Positions 26,492 through 34,396 of a stretch of DNA of 54,213 nt are shown in pieces. Numbering within the stretch: position 1 is the first letter of the stretch; each line of letters starts with the position of its first letter. Made by a program: the position numbers and the translations under genes. Below the pieces are notes generated by a model. The model saw nothing but the letters and a program-made list of their open reading frames with translations, had not been told where the DNA came from and ran no database searches. The DNA lies in assembly GCA_902826155.1 (NCBI GenBank), contig CADEDU010000046.1:1-54213 (forward strand), given 5' to 3'. The stretch is from an uncultured beta proteobacterium (GTDB lineage Bacteria > Pseudomonadota > Gammaproteobacteria > Burkholderiales > SG8-39).

Positions 26492-26925
26492 CGCTCGCCC
26501 AGTTTGGTCGTCGCATCCAGGGAAGCCCTGCGTCCTTGATCGCAAACCGTGAGCGTGATGGCGAGGTCCACCTGAGGCAGTTCGCCAGCCGCTCGCTCGG
26601 GCCACTCGATCAGGCACAAGCTCCGCTCGGTGAAGTAGTCGCGGAAACCGCTGCTACGCCAAGCGCCTGATTCCGATAGCCTATACAAATCAAAGTGATA
26701 GCAGTCTAACCTAGAAAGCATATAAGGTTCAACCACGGTGAACGTAGGACTTTTTACGCGTCCCACATGACCGAGCTCCGCAAGCAGGCCACGCACCAGC
26801 GTCGTTTTGCCCGCGCCGAGGTCGCCTTGCAGCGTGACCACCATGCCCGGCACGACGTCGCGCGCGATCGCCGCGCCCAACGCGCGCGTTGCGGCTTCGT
26901 CTGAGAGGAGCAGGCTGATCGACAC
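26419..26925 (-). CDS. tsaE: tRNA threonylcarbamoyladenosine biosynthesis ATPase TsaE
   Basis: Small P-loop ATPase (168 aa) that works with TsaB and TsaD to make t6A37 in tRNA. Walker A GDLGAGKTTLVRG lies near residue 34, followed by KSPTFTVVEPY, CYHFDLYRL and LIEWPERA. The C-terminal ~35 residues, rich in Gln and Pro, extend past the usual domain and overlap amiC in another frame. Divergent from queG. Confidence 0.95.
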   Translation of the reverse strand: MSISLLLSDEAATRALGAAIARDVVPGMVVTLQGDLGAGKTTLVRGLLAELGHVGRVKSPTFTVVEPYMLSRLDCYHFDLYRLSESGAWRSSGFRDYFTERSLCLIEWPERAAGELPQVDLAITLTVCDQGRRASLDATTKLGERCLLELEQQPLPPGVERADSSPPA

Positions 26926-27038
26926 GGCGTGATGGGATGCAGTTGAAGCGCGAATTCGGGCTACGAGTGATGCGTGCGGCGCACGAAATCAGTGAGGACG
27001 GCAGGCCGCGCCACGAGCGAGCGTCGATAATGCCGCCG

Positions 27039-28109
27039 ATGAGCACCGCCCGATCGATCGACGCCGTTCAACTCGCCAGCGACATCAAAGGCTGGGGTCA
27101 CGCGCTCGGGTTTCAGCAAGTGGGCATCGCCGGCATTGATCTTCAGCAGGCGGAGACGCGATTGCTCGATTGGCTCGAGCGCGGCTTTCACGGTGCGATG
27201 GATTATATGGCTCGCCATGGGGTGCGCCGCGCGCGGCCAGCCGATCTGGTGCCCGGGACCGTGCGCGCGATCTCGGCGCGCATGGACTACCTGCCGCACG
27301 CCCGCGATGCGCATGCCGTGCTCGCCGATGGCGAACGAGCGTTCGTCGCGCGTTACGCGTTGGGGCGCGACTACCACAAGGTGCTGCGCGCGCGGCTGCA
27401 GCGGCTCGCGGATCGTATCGGCGATGCGGTGGGGCCGTTCGGCCATCGTGTGTTCACCGATTCGGCGCCGGTCATGGAAGTCGAGCTGGCCACGCAGGCA
27501 GGGTTGGGCTGGCGCGGCAAACATACGCTCGCGCTGTCGCGTGAGGCGGGGTCGTATTTTTTTCTCGGCGAGATCTACGTCGATCTGCCCCTGCCCGTCG
27601 ATGCGCCGATCAGTGCGCACTGCGGCAGCTGCACAGCGTGCATCGAGGCGTGTCCCACCGGCGCGATCGTCGCGCCCTACGTGGTCGATGCGCGCCGCTG
27701 CATTTCGTATCTCACGATCGAGCTCAAAGACAGCATACCGCTCGAGCTGCGCCCGCTGATCGGCAATCGCATTTACGGCTGCGACGATTGCCAGCTCGCC
27801 TGTCCGTGGAACAAGTACGCGCAGATCACCGCCGAAGATGATTTCGCGGTACGCCACGGGCTGGACGATGCCGAGTTGGTCGATCTGTTCGCCTGGAGCG
27901 AAGGGGAGTTCAACGCGCGAACCGCCGGCTCGGCGATCCACCGCATCGGCTACGAGCGCTGGCTGCGCAACATCGCCACGGCGCTGGGCAATGCACCGTC
28001 CACTGGTCGTGTGATTGCCGCGCTGCATGGGCGCGCCGATGATCCTTCGCCGCTGGTGCGCGAGCATGTGCAGTGGGCGCTCGAACGGCACGCGTCGCGC
28101 CAGTGGTGA
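27039..28109 (+). CDS. queG: Epoxyqueuosine reductase
   Basis: Cobalamin- and [4Fe-4S]-dependent enzyme (356 aa) performing the last step of queuosine synthesis in tRNA. The N-terminal cobalamin-binding part contains DYHKVLRARLQRLA and FTDSAPVMEVELA with the catalytic Asp, then GWRGKHTLALSREAGSYFFLGEIY. Two iron-sulfur motifs follow: CGSCTACIEACPTGAI (Cys195, 198, 201, 205) and YGCDDCQLACPWN (Cys248, 251, 255). A HEAT-like C-terminal segment ends the protein. ATGs at 27030 and 27039 are close together and neither has a good ribosome site; longer in-frame versions reach back to the tsaE start and were not preferred. Confidence 0.95.
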   Translation: MSTARSIDAVQLASDIKGWGHALGFQQVGIAGIDLQQAETRLLDWLERGFHGAMDYMARHGVRRARPADLVPGTVRAISARMDYLPHARDAHAVLADGERAFVARYALGRDYHKVLRARLQRLADRIGDAVGPFGHRVFTDSAPVMEVELATQAGLGWRGKHTLALSREAGSYFFLGEIYVDLPLPVDAPISAHCGSCTACIEACPTGAIVAPYVVDARRCISYLTIELKDSIPLELRPLIGNRIYGCDDCQLACPWNKYAQITAEDDFAVRHGLDDAELVDLFAWSEGEFNARTAGSAIHRIGYERWLRNIATALGNAPSTGRVIAALHGRADDPSPLVREHVQWALERHASRQW

Positions 28110-28154
28110 CGAGTGGTAAATTGAAGCGTCTCTCCTGTAGTCGTCGACACCGCC

Positions 28155-29399
28155 ATGAACGCTCCCGATCCGCACCCGTATCGCTGGCCGGCTGAAGGGG
28201 TCAGCCGCGCGCCGTACTGGGTGTTCAACGACCCGACCATCTACGAGCGCGAGCAGGCGAACATCTTCCGCGGCCGGGTGTGGCACTACATCGGGCTGGA
28301 GGCCGAGGTGCCGCAGCCCGGCTCGTTCAAGAGCACGCGCATCGGCGATGCGCCGGTGATCCTCGCCCGCGACGAGAACGGCGTGCTGCGCGCGATGCTC
28401 AATCGCTGCGCGCACCGAGGCAATCTGGTCTGCCTCGAGCAGCTGGGCCAGGTCAAGGAGTTCTACTGCGTCTACCACGCCTGGGTCTACAACCTGCAAG
28501 GCGATCTGCAGTCGGTGGCGTTCCGGCGCGGCATTCGGGGTGAAGGCGGTCTGCCCGCGGACTTCGACATGGCCGATCACGGTCTGCGCAAGCTGCGCTG
28601 CGAGTCGTTCTGCGGGCTGGTGTTCGCTACCTACGCGCACGACATGCCACCGCTCGCCGAGTGGCTGGGCGAGGTCGGCAACGGCATCAAACGGGTGCTC
28701 AACCGCCCCCTCAAAGTGCTGGGCTACGACACCCAGCGGCTGGCGGCGAACTGGAAGAACTATCACGAGAATCCGCGCGACTCGTATCACGCGAACATCC
28801 TGCACACGTTTTTCGGCACCTTCGGCATGTCGCGCCAGTCGCAGGAGTCGGGCATGGTGATCGACGCGGGCGGGCGGCATCTGTACTTCTTCACCAAGGC
28901 CGGCACCGAGAAACAGTCCACCGACTATCAGAACACTGCCGAGCAGCTGCGCTCGCACAACGCCGGGTTCCGACTCGAGGAGCCGGGCATCTTCAAGTGG
29001 CAGGACGAGCACGGCGACGGAGTGAGCATCCAGATCCTGACCGTCTATCCCACGTTCGTGCTGCACCAGATCGGCAACAGCCTGGCCACCCGCCAGCTCG
29101 TGCCAAACGGTCCGCAGCAGGTCGACCTGCACTGGACCTATTTCGGCTACGCCGACGATTCCGAGGCGATGACCAACGTGCGGCTCACGCAGACCAATCT
29201 CGCCGGTTCGGCCGGCCTGGTGTCGATGGAGGACGCCACCGTGTGCGAGATGATCCGGCGGGCCACCGGTGGCGCCAATGACGACGCTTCGATCATGCAG
29301 ATGGGAGGCAAGGACCTCACCAGCGGCGGCGCATCGAAACTGTCCGAGCGGGGGCTGCGCAACTTCTGGCACACCTATCGCAGCGATCTCGGACTGTGA
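28155..29399 (+). CDS. Aromatic ring-hydroxylating dioxygenase, alpha subunit
   Basis: Catalytic Rieske non-heme iron oxygenase subunit (414 aa). The Rieske motif is exact: Cys85-X-His87, 17 residues, Cys105-X2-His108. The mononuclear iron site is NYHENPRDSYHANILH, with His212 and His217 as ligands and the bridging Asp209. The sequence around it resembles the anthranilate/salicylate hydroxylase type of alpha subunit, so a substituted benzoate is a reasonable substrate guess, not an established one. The beta subunit follows with a GTGA overlap. No ferredoxin or reductase gene is nearby, so electrons must come from proteins encoded elsewhere. Confidence 0.94.
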   Translation: MNAPDPHPYRWPAEGVSRAPYWVFNDPTIYEREQANIFRGRVWHYIGLEAEVPQPGSFKSTRIGDAPVILARDENGVLRAMLNRCAHRGNLVCLEQLGQVKEFYCVYHAWVYNLQGDLQSVAFRRGIRGEGGLPADFDMADHGLRKLRCESFCGLVFATYAHDMPPLAEWLGEVGNGIKRVLNRPLKVLGYDTQRLAANWKNYHENPRDSYHANILHTFFGTFGMSRQSQESGMVIDAGGRHLYFFTKAGTEKQSTDYQNTAEQLRSHNAGFRLEEPGIFKWQDEHGDGVSIQILTVYPTFVLHQIGNSLATRQLVPNGPQQVDLHWTYFGYADDSEAMTNVRLTQTNLAGSAGLVSMEDATVCEMIRRATGGANDDASIMQMGGKDLTSGGASKLSERGLRNFWHTYRSDLGL

Positions 29400-29884
29400 C
29401 GAGCATGGGCGTCGATCTTCATACGCAGCACGCGATCGAGCAGTTGCATTACGAATGGGCACGCAGGATCGACGAGGGGCGCTACGAAGATCTGCTCGCG
29501 CTGCTCACTGAAGATGCTGAGTACAAGGTCGCCTCGCGCTTCAACGTCGACCGCGACCTGCCGCTCGCGATCATCCACACCCGCACCCGCGCACAGCTCA
29601 AGGATCGCATCACCTCATTGCGAGTCGCCAACATCTACGAAACGCATCACTATCGACACCTCGTCTCGGGCGTGCAGGTCGTCGGCGCCACCGAGCGCGG
29701 CCACGAGGTCCGATCCAATTACACGGTGATCCGTACGATGGAGCACGACGGCTCGATGGCGGTGTTCTCCGCGGGTCAGTATCGCAACGAGGTCGTCTTC
29801 GACGGCGATGCCCCGCGGCTGCGCCGGCGTCATGTCGTGTTCGACTCGCGCGCGATCGACACGCTGCTGGTGATTCCGCTCTAG
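29396..29884 (+). CDS. Aromatic ring-hydroxylating dioxygenase, beta subunit
   Basis: Structural subunit (162 aa, NTF2-like/scytalone dehydratase fold) of the Rieske oxygenase. Typical features are EWARRIDEGRYEDLLALLTEDAEYKV, LKDRITSLR, and the end RRRHVVFDSRAIDTLLVIPL. GTG 29396 overlaps the alpha-subunit stop (GTGA); ATG 29405 is the alternative. Stoichiometric coupling by overlap fits an alpha3beta3 enzyme. Confidence 0.92.
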   Translation: MTSMGVDLHTQHAIEQLHYEWARRIDEGRYEDLLALLTEDAEYKVASRFNVDRDLPLAIIHTRTRAQLKDRITSLRVANIYETHHYRHLVSGVQVVGATERGHEVRSNYTVIRTMEHDGSMAVFSAGQYRNEVVFDGDAPRLRRRHVVFDSRAIDTLLVIPL

Positions 29885-29943
29885 ATGCGCCGCGTGCGTC
29901 TCGAGCAGCCTTCGCGCGTCGGCCGCGACGAAACGGGCGCGTA

Positions 29944-30846
29944 GTGTCCGACCCTGCGAATCGAAGCGTCGAGAAGCAGGCGTACCTGCTGCTGGTACTG
30001 ACGACATTTTTCTGGTCGCTCAACTACCCGTTCGTGCGCGCGTACCGCGACGACGCGCCGCCGGTCGCCATGGCGTTCTGGCGCTGGAGCATCGCGCTGG
30101 CGATCCTGCTGCCGTTCGTGTGGCGCGCGTTGCGCAGCGAATGGCCGAAGATCCGGCGCAACTGGCGCCCGCTGCTGGTGTTGGGAGCGTTCTCGTGCAG
30201 CCTGAATTCGGTGCTGGCCTACGTGGGGATCCAGAACACGACGGTGACCAATGCCAGTCTGCTCAACGCGATGACGCCGATCCTCACGTTGCTGCTCGCG
30301 GTGCCACTGGCGCGTGAAAGGCTCTCGCCGGCGCGCGCGGTCGGCGTGCTGGTCTCGTTCTCCGGGGTGGTGTGGATCGTGATCGGCGGTGATGTGCGTA
30401 CCGTCACCGACCTGTCCCTGAACTACGGCGACTTCGCGATCATCGCTGCCTGCGCCGTGTGGGGCGTCTACACCAATCTGCTGCGCCGCTGGTCGCTGCA
30501 GCTGACAGCGATCACGTCGCTCGCGACGATGATCGCCGCCGGCGTGCTGGTCATGCTGCCTCTGTATGCCGGTGAAGTCGCATTCGGCCGCCCGGCACAC
30601 TGGAGTGTCGGACTGGGGTTGTCGTTCATCGCGCTTGCGCTGTTTCCGTCGCTGATCGCCAACTTCTCGTGGAATCGCGCGGTGATGACGATCGGCCCGT
30701 CGCGCGCGGCGGCGGTGAGCTATCTGTTGCCGGTGTTTTCGATCGCGATCGCCATCGGTCTGCTGGGCGAGTCGCTGCACACGTACCACTGGATCGGCGC
30801 GGCCCTGATCTTTCTTGGCATTGCGCTGGCCACGCGTGCGCGATGA
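29944..30846 (+). CDS. EamA/DMT family transporter
   Basis: Inner-membrane drug/metabolite transporter superfamily protein, 300 aa and about ten membrane helices in two EamA repeats. The first repeat holds FWSLNYPFVRAY and NASLLNAMTPILTLLLAVPLARERLSPAR; the second holds FPSLIANFSWNRAV and SYLLPVFSIAIAIGLLGESLHTYHWIGAALIFLGI. Start GTG 29944. Substrate unknown; position after the dioxygenase genes allows, but does not show, a role in moving an aromatic compound. Its stop overlaps the next ATG (ATGA). Confidence 0.92.
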   Translation: MSDPANRSVEKQAYLLLVLTTFFWSLNYPFVRAYRDDAPPVAMAFWRWSIALAILLPFVWRALRSEWPKIRRNWRPLLVLGAFSCSLNSVLAYVGIQNTTVTNASLLNAMTPILTLLLAVPLARERLSPARAVGVLVSFSGVVWIVIGGDVRTVTDLSLNYGDFAIIAACAVWGVYTNLLRRWSLQLTAITSLATMIAAGVLVMLPLYAGEVAFGRPAHWSVGLGLSFIALALFPSLIANFSWNRAVMTIGPSRAAAVSYLLPVFSIAIAIGLLGESLHTYHWIGAALIFLGIALATRAR

Positions 30847-31802
30847 TCCGGGTTGCAAAGTCCCACGCATACAATCCGACTCCGGGTCATTCCGGTCTCG
30901 AACAACTAGAGCGCCTGGTGGAAATCGTTACCCCTCGTGGAAATCGTCTTGCGCAGGCAGCCGCATGGTTGATGGCGATGATGGCGACACTCGTGTGGCC
31001 GGTCGGCGCCGCGCTGGCGATGCCCGCAACCTCGCACGTGCCCGGCGGCATCGTCGCCATCGGGTTGCCCGGCGAGGGCGAAGCGGCACCGCGCGCATGG
31101 TTTCAGGGCCAGCGTGTGCTGGTGACTCGAACCGCCGATGGCTGGGTGGCGCTGATCGGCGTGCCGCTCGATCTCAAGCCGGGCGAACACACGCTGCGCA
31201 TCGAGCATGGATCAACAGGCAGCACGCGTGCGTTCTCGATCACGCCCAAGGCCTACACGGTGCAGCGACTGACGATCGCCGACCCGCGCAAGGTGGATCC
31301 CGCGCCCGATGACATGAAGCGCATCCGGCGCGAGCAGGAGGTGCTGGTCAAGGCGCGCTCGACGTTTACCGAACGCGACGCGATCGATCTGCAATTCACC
31401 CTGCCGGCGGACGGGCCGCTCACCAGCCGGTTCGGATTGCGCCGCGTGCTCAATGGCCAGCCGCGCAGTTCGCACAACGGGCTCGACCTGGGCATCCCGC
31501 GCGGCACGCCGATCCATACCGCCGCGGCCGGCACGGTGGTGCTGACCGGCAATTTCTTCTTCGCCGGCAAGACCGTGTTCGTCGATCATGGCCAGGGACT
31601 GGTCTCGATGTACTGCCATCTCGACGAGATCGGCACCAAGGTTGGTGATGCGCTCGAGCGCGGCGCGCCGATCGGCAAATCGGGCATGACCGGACGCGTC
31701 ACCGGCCCGCATCTGCACTGGACCATCTACATGAACGGCGCGGCGGTCGATCCGGAACTGTTCATCGCCTCGCGCCTGGCGCCGCGCAAGCCGGGCGAGT
31801 AG
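30843..31802 (+). CDS. M23 family metallopeptidase (LytM domain)
   Basis: A 319-residue exported cell-wall endopeptidase. ATG 30843 overlaps the transporter stop. A membrane/signal segment (LMAMMATLVWPVGAALAMP, residues about 43-63) follows an unusually long N-region, so a start further in (ATG 30972) is possible. A beta-rich domain (about 70-140) precedes the M23 domain. Zinc ligands and catalytic residues are intact: SRFGLRR, SSHNGLDLGIPRGTPI (His211, Asp215), and PHLHW (His290, His292). It should cut peptidoglycan cross-bridges rather than act as an inactive EnvC-type activator. Confidence 0.91.
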   Translation: MIRVAKSHAYNPTPGHSGLEQLERLVEIVTPRGNRLAQAAAWLMAMMATLVWPVGAALAMPATSHVPGGIVAIGLPGEGEAAPRAWFQGQRVLVTRTADGWVALIGVPLDLKPGEHTLRIEHGSTGSTRAFSITPKAYTVQRLTIADPRKVDPAPDDMKRIRREQEVLVKARSTFTERDAIDLQFTLPADGPLTSRFGLRRVLNGQPRSSHNGLDLGIPRGTPIHTAAAGTVVLTGNFFFAGKTVFVDHGQGLVSMYCHLDEIGTKVGDALERGAPIGKSGMTGRVTGPHLHWTIYMNGAAVDPELFIASRLAPRKPGE

Positions 31803-31866
31803 GGCACGTGACGGGGCGGCACGACTGAGCAGCACTCCCAGGTCGGGCGCGACTGGGCGGCCCCGT

Positions 31867-32547
31867 TCACGCCTCCGGGATCGATCGCAGGAAATCTTCG
31901 AACGTCTTGCCGGGCTCGTCACTGAAGATCGCGTCGGTGACGGCCACCGACTGGATGCGGTCGGTGCGGAAGTTGCGGAAATCCTGGCGCAGTTCGCACC
32001 ACGCGGCGAGCAGCCAGTGCGGCGGCCAGTAGTACAGCGCCAGGGGCCGGAGCGAGCGCGATGATGCGGTGCCGTCTTCGCGGATGTAGTCGATGCGCAG
32101 CACGCGATGTGCGTTGATCGCGCGCCGGATCGTATCGAGCGATTCGGTGCGGCGCGCATCGATTGCAAAGCGCGGCGCGTAGAGCCGCGGCAATTCGAGT
32201 TCCTTGCGCCGCGCCGCGGGCAGCACCGCTTCGATCTTGTTCAGTGCGAGATCGGCCGACTGCGCCAGCGAGTCGCCGCCCAGCGCCTTCACCAGCCGCG
32301 CGCCCAGCACCAGTGCTTCCAGTTCATCGCGATCGAACATGATCGGTGGCAGATCGAAGCCGCGTCGCAGCTGGTAGCCGATGCCCGCCTCGCCCTCGAT
32401 CGGCACGCCGCTCGCGATGAGATCGCCCACGTCGCGGTAGACGGTGCGCTCCGAAACGTGCAGCCGCTCGGCGAGCTGGCGTGCGGTGAGCGTGCGCCGA
32501 CCGCGCAGGTGCTCGATGAGTTGGAACAGTCGGTCGGCGCGGCGCAT
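31867..32547 (-). CDS. HTH/WYL domain transcriptional regulator (YafY family)
   Basis: A 226-residue DeoR-like regulator. The N-terminal helix-turn-helix reads LTARQLAERLHVSERTVYRDVGDLIASGVPIEGEAG. The C-terminal WYL domain has RVLRIDYIREDG, SRSLRPLALYYWPPHWLLAAWCELRQDFRNFR. WYL domains sense ligands such as nucleic-acid fragments. It lies 58 bases downstream of a VOC protein gene on the same strand; this YafY-VOC pairing is common and suggests that it regulates that gene and itself. Confidence 0.94.
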   Translation of the reverse strand: MRRADRLFQLIEHLRGRRTLTARQLAERLHVSERTVYRDVGDLIASGVPIEGEAGIGYQLRRGFDLPPIMFDRDELEALVLGARLVKALGGDSLAQSADLALNKIEAVLPAARRKELELPRLYAPRFAIDARRTESLDTIRRAINAHRVLRIDYIREDGTASSRSLRPLALYYWPPHWLLAAWCELRQDFRNFRTDRIQSVAVTDAIFSDEPGKTFEDFLRSIPEA

Positions 32548-32605
32548 CTACGCTAGGGATGCGGAGGTCCCATACCTGGGTGGGCGCGTCACACAGCGGC
32601 GTGTG

Positions 32606-33022
32606 CTACTCGGTCGAATACAGCCCGACCCGATTGCCTTCGGTGTCGCGGATCTGCGCGAAGTATCCCATGCCATCGGGCAGTTCCGTCTTGGGCAGCA
32701 GCGTCTCGCCGCCCGCCTTGCGCACGCGATCGAGTGCGCGCTGCAGATCGGCGCGCGTATTGAGATACACGATGCTGCCCGAGAGCGAGGGCTGACAGCC
32801 CTCCATCGCGATGATGCAGCCGGTCACTTCCATGCCGCACTCGCCGCCGGATTGCTGTGGAAACACGCCCATGCGCATCGGCCCCATCTTCTCGTCGCGC
32901 AGGCTCACGGCGAGCGTCTGTTCATAGAACCGGCGCGCCCGGTCGAAGTCGTGCACCGGAATCTCGAACCAGGTCACGGCGTTGCGGGTCCAGGGTTGGC
33001 TGGCAAGCGTCTGCGTCGTCAT
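32606..33022 (-). CDS. VOC family protein (glyoxalase/bleomycin-resistance-like)
   Basis: A 138-residue vicinal oxygen chelate domain with the pattern WFEIPVHDFDRARRFYEQTL at the N-terminus and GYFAQIRDTEGNRVGLYS at the C-terminus. A central GGECGMEVTGCIIAM stretch is typical of the PhnB/YdhR-like subgroup. Specific activity unknown. ATG 33022 has AAGGAG upstream on the minus strand; the frame opens earlier but without a ribosome site. Likely operon with the WYL regulator. Confidence 0.92.
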   Translation of the reverse strand: MTTQTLASQPWTRNAVTWFEIPVHDFDRARRFYEQTLAVSLRDEKMGPMRMGVFPQQSGGECGMEVTGCIIAMEGCQPSLSGSIVYLNTRADLQRALDRVRKAGGETLLPKTELPDGMGYFAQIRDTEGNRVGLYSTE

Positions 33023-33120
33023 TTTGGGCTCCTTGTGTGGGGTGCGCCGTTCATTCGGCACGACACGCAAGGTACTGACACCCTCCTGCCATCGTGATGT
33101 CAGGGGAGACGGGTCCAATC

Positions 33121-33129
33121 TGTGGATAA
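33121..33129 (-). promoter_or_regulatory. Perfect DnaA box
   Basis: TGTGGATAA on the plus strand is the exact complement of TTATCCACA. It is a single site about 100 bases upstream of the VOC gene start. With one copy, chance is a real possibility. Confidence 0.3.
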
Positions 33130-33246
33130 CCGCGGGCTCCTGACACCGTGGTGGCAGCAAGTTTGATTGAACCGTTCCTGAATCTCGCGCGACTCACGGT
33201 CATCGGCGGCGCGATCCGTCCCTATCACCCACAGACGAGAACAACC

Positions 33247-33423
33247 ATGGTGACCAAGCACGAGATGGAAGACCTCCTGGAGCGCTATCGGCGCTGGCTG
33301 GACCGGCCGATCGAAAGCGAATCCGAGGTTGCGCACCCGCCCAGGGCGTTGCGCGTCGAGATCGGCATCGTCGTCGTGCTGGTGGCGCTGGTGAGCGTCG
33401 GGACGCTCGTTTATCTGGCGTAA
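33247..33423 (+). CDS. Small single-pass membrane protein (58 aa)
   Basis: A hypothetical protein of 58 residues. The first half is amphipathic and charged (VTKHEMEDLLERYRRWLDRP), the second half one hydrophobic helix (IGIVVVLVALVSVGTLVYLA) running to the C-terminus, so a tail-anchored or single-span inner-membrane topology is likely. The frame is open further upstream, to 33148, but ATG 33247 begins the charged helix. No strong ribosome site is visible. Function unknown. Confidence 0.6.
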   Translation: MVTKHEMEDLLERYRRWLDRPIESESEVAHPPRALRVEIGIVVVLVALVSVGTLVYLA

Positions 33424-33532
33424 TTCGCACGCACGGTCGTGCGACCGGTAACCAGTTCGAACGGATCGCGTCGGACGTGCCCCGGTCAACTGCGGTAGCC
33501 TCATTGCTCCTCCGGTTTCTCCGCCGCACGCA

Positions 33533-34396
33533 ATGATCAAGGCCGCCGTCGCCTCATTCGCCCGATTGGTTCCATACGTGTTCGTTGCGCTGCTCGGCGC
33601 CTGCGCTACCACGCTCGACGACGACAAACTCTCGCCCGACTATCAGCCGCAGATCGGCCAGCTCGGCAAGGACTCGGTCTGGGTGCCCACGCCCAACCGG
33701 CTGATCGAGCGGATGCTGCAGATGGCCGACACGACCGACCGTGATTTCGTGATCGACCTGGGCTCGGGTGACGGGCGCATTCCGATCATCGCCGCCAAGA
33801 AGTTCGGTGCCCGATCGCTCGGCGTCGAACTGGATGCCGATCTGGTCCGCTACTCGCGCGTGCTCGCCGCGCGCGAAGGCGTGGCCGATCGTGCCAGCTT
33901 CGCAGCCGAGGATCTGTTCAAGACCGATCTGTCGCGCGCCAGCGTGATCACGCTCTACATCAGTCCGCACGTGATGGTGAAGCTGCGCCCGATCCTGCTT
34001 GCGCAGGCGCCAGGCACGCGAGTGGTGTCGCACCAGTTCACGCTCGGCGACTGGGAGCCCGACGAGAGCGCGCGCGTCGAGAACACGGTCGGGTACCTTT
34101 GGGTCGTGCCCGCGCGCGTTGCCGGCGAATGGACGCTCGCGATCGGCGGTCAGACGTACGCGCTGACGCTGCAGCAGACGCATCAGATGTTGAGCGGCGG
34201 TGCCGCGCGCGACGGCCGTTCGGCCACCTTGCTCGCCTCGCGCGTGCGCGGCACCACGGTGCGCTTCACCTTCGTCGACCCGGGCGGGGAGTCGCGCACG
34301 TTCACAGGCGAGATCGGCGCCAGCGAGATGCACGGCATCGCACGCTCGGCCGATGCCTCCAAGGGCGCGCTGGCCTGGCGCGCTACGCGGAAGTAG
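33533..34396 (+). CDS. Class I SAM-dependent methyltransferase with lipoprotein signal
   Basis: A 287-residue protein that joins two things rarely together. The N-terminus is a signal peptide with lipobox LGAC (VFVALLGAC, Cys24, then Ala). It is followed by WVPTPNRLIERMLQMA and a Rossmann methyltransferase core with FVIDLGSGDGRIPIIAAKKFGA, LGVELDADLVRYSR and TLYISPHVMVKLRP. The VPTPN...DLGSGDGR pattern resembles the FAM173-type lysine methyltransferases, which are membrane-anchored. The C-terminal ~90 residues form a separate beta-rich region. If processed as a lipoprotein it would be outside the cytoplasm, where SAM is not expected. Convergent with waaF, overlapping it by 14 bases. Confidence 0.87.
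   Translation: MIKAAVASFARLVPYVFVALLGACATTLDDDKLSPDYQPQIGQLGKDSVWVPTPNRLIERMLQMADTTDRDFVIDLGSGDGRIPIIAAKKFGARSLGVELDADLVRYSRVLAAREGVADRASFAAEDLFKTDLSRASVITLYISPHVMVKLRPILLAQAPGTRVVSHQFTLGDWEPDESARVENTVGYLWVVPARVAGEWTLAIGGQTYALTLQQTHQMLSGGAARDGRSATLLASRVRGTTVRFTFVDPGGESRTFTGEIGASEMHGIARSADASKGALAWRATRK

Noticed and set aside
26961..29462. 833-codon minus-strand frame over queG and the Rieske alpha gene
   Set aside because: Same antisense effect of high GC; both sense genes carry intact metal-binding motifs.
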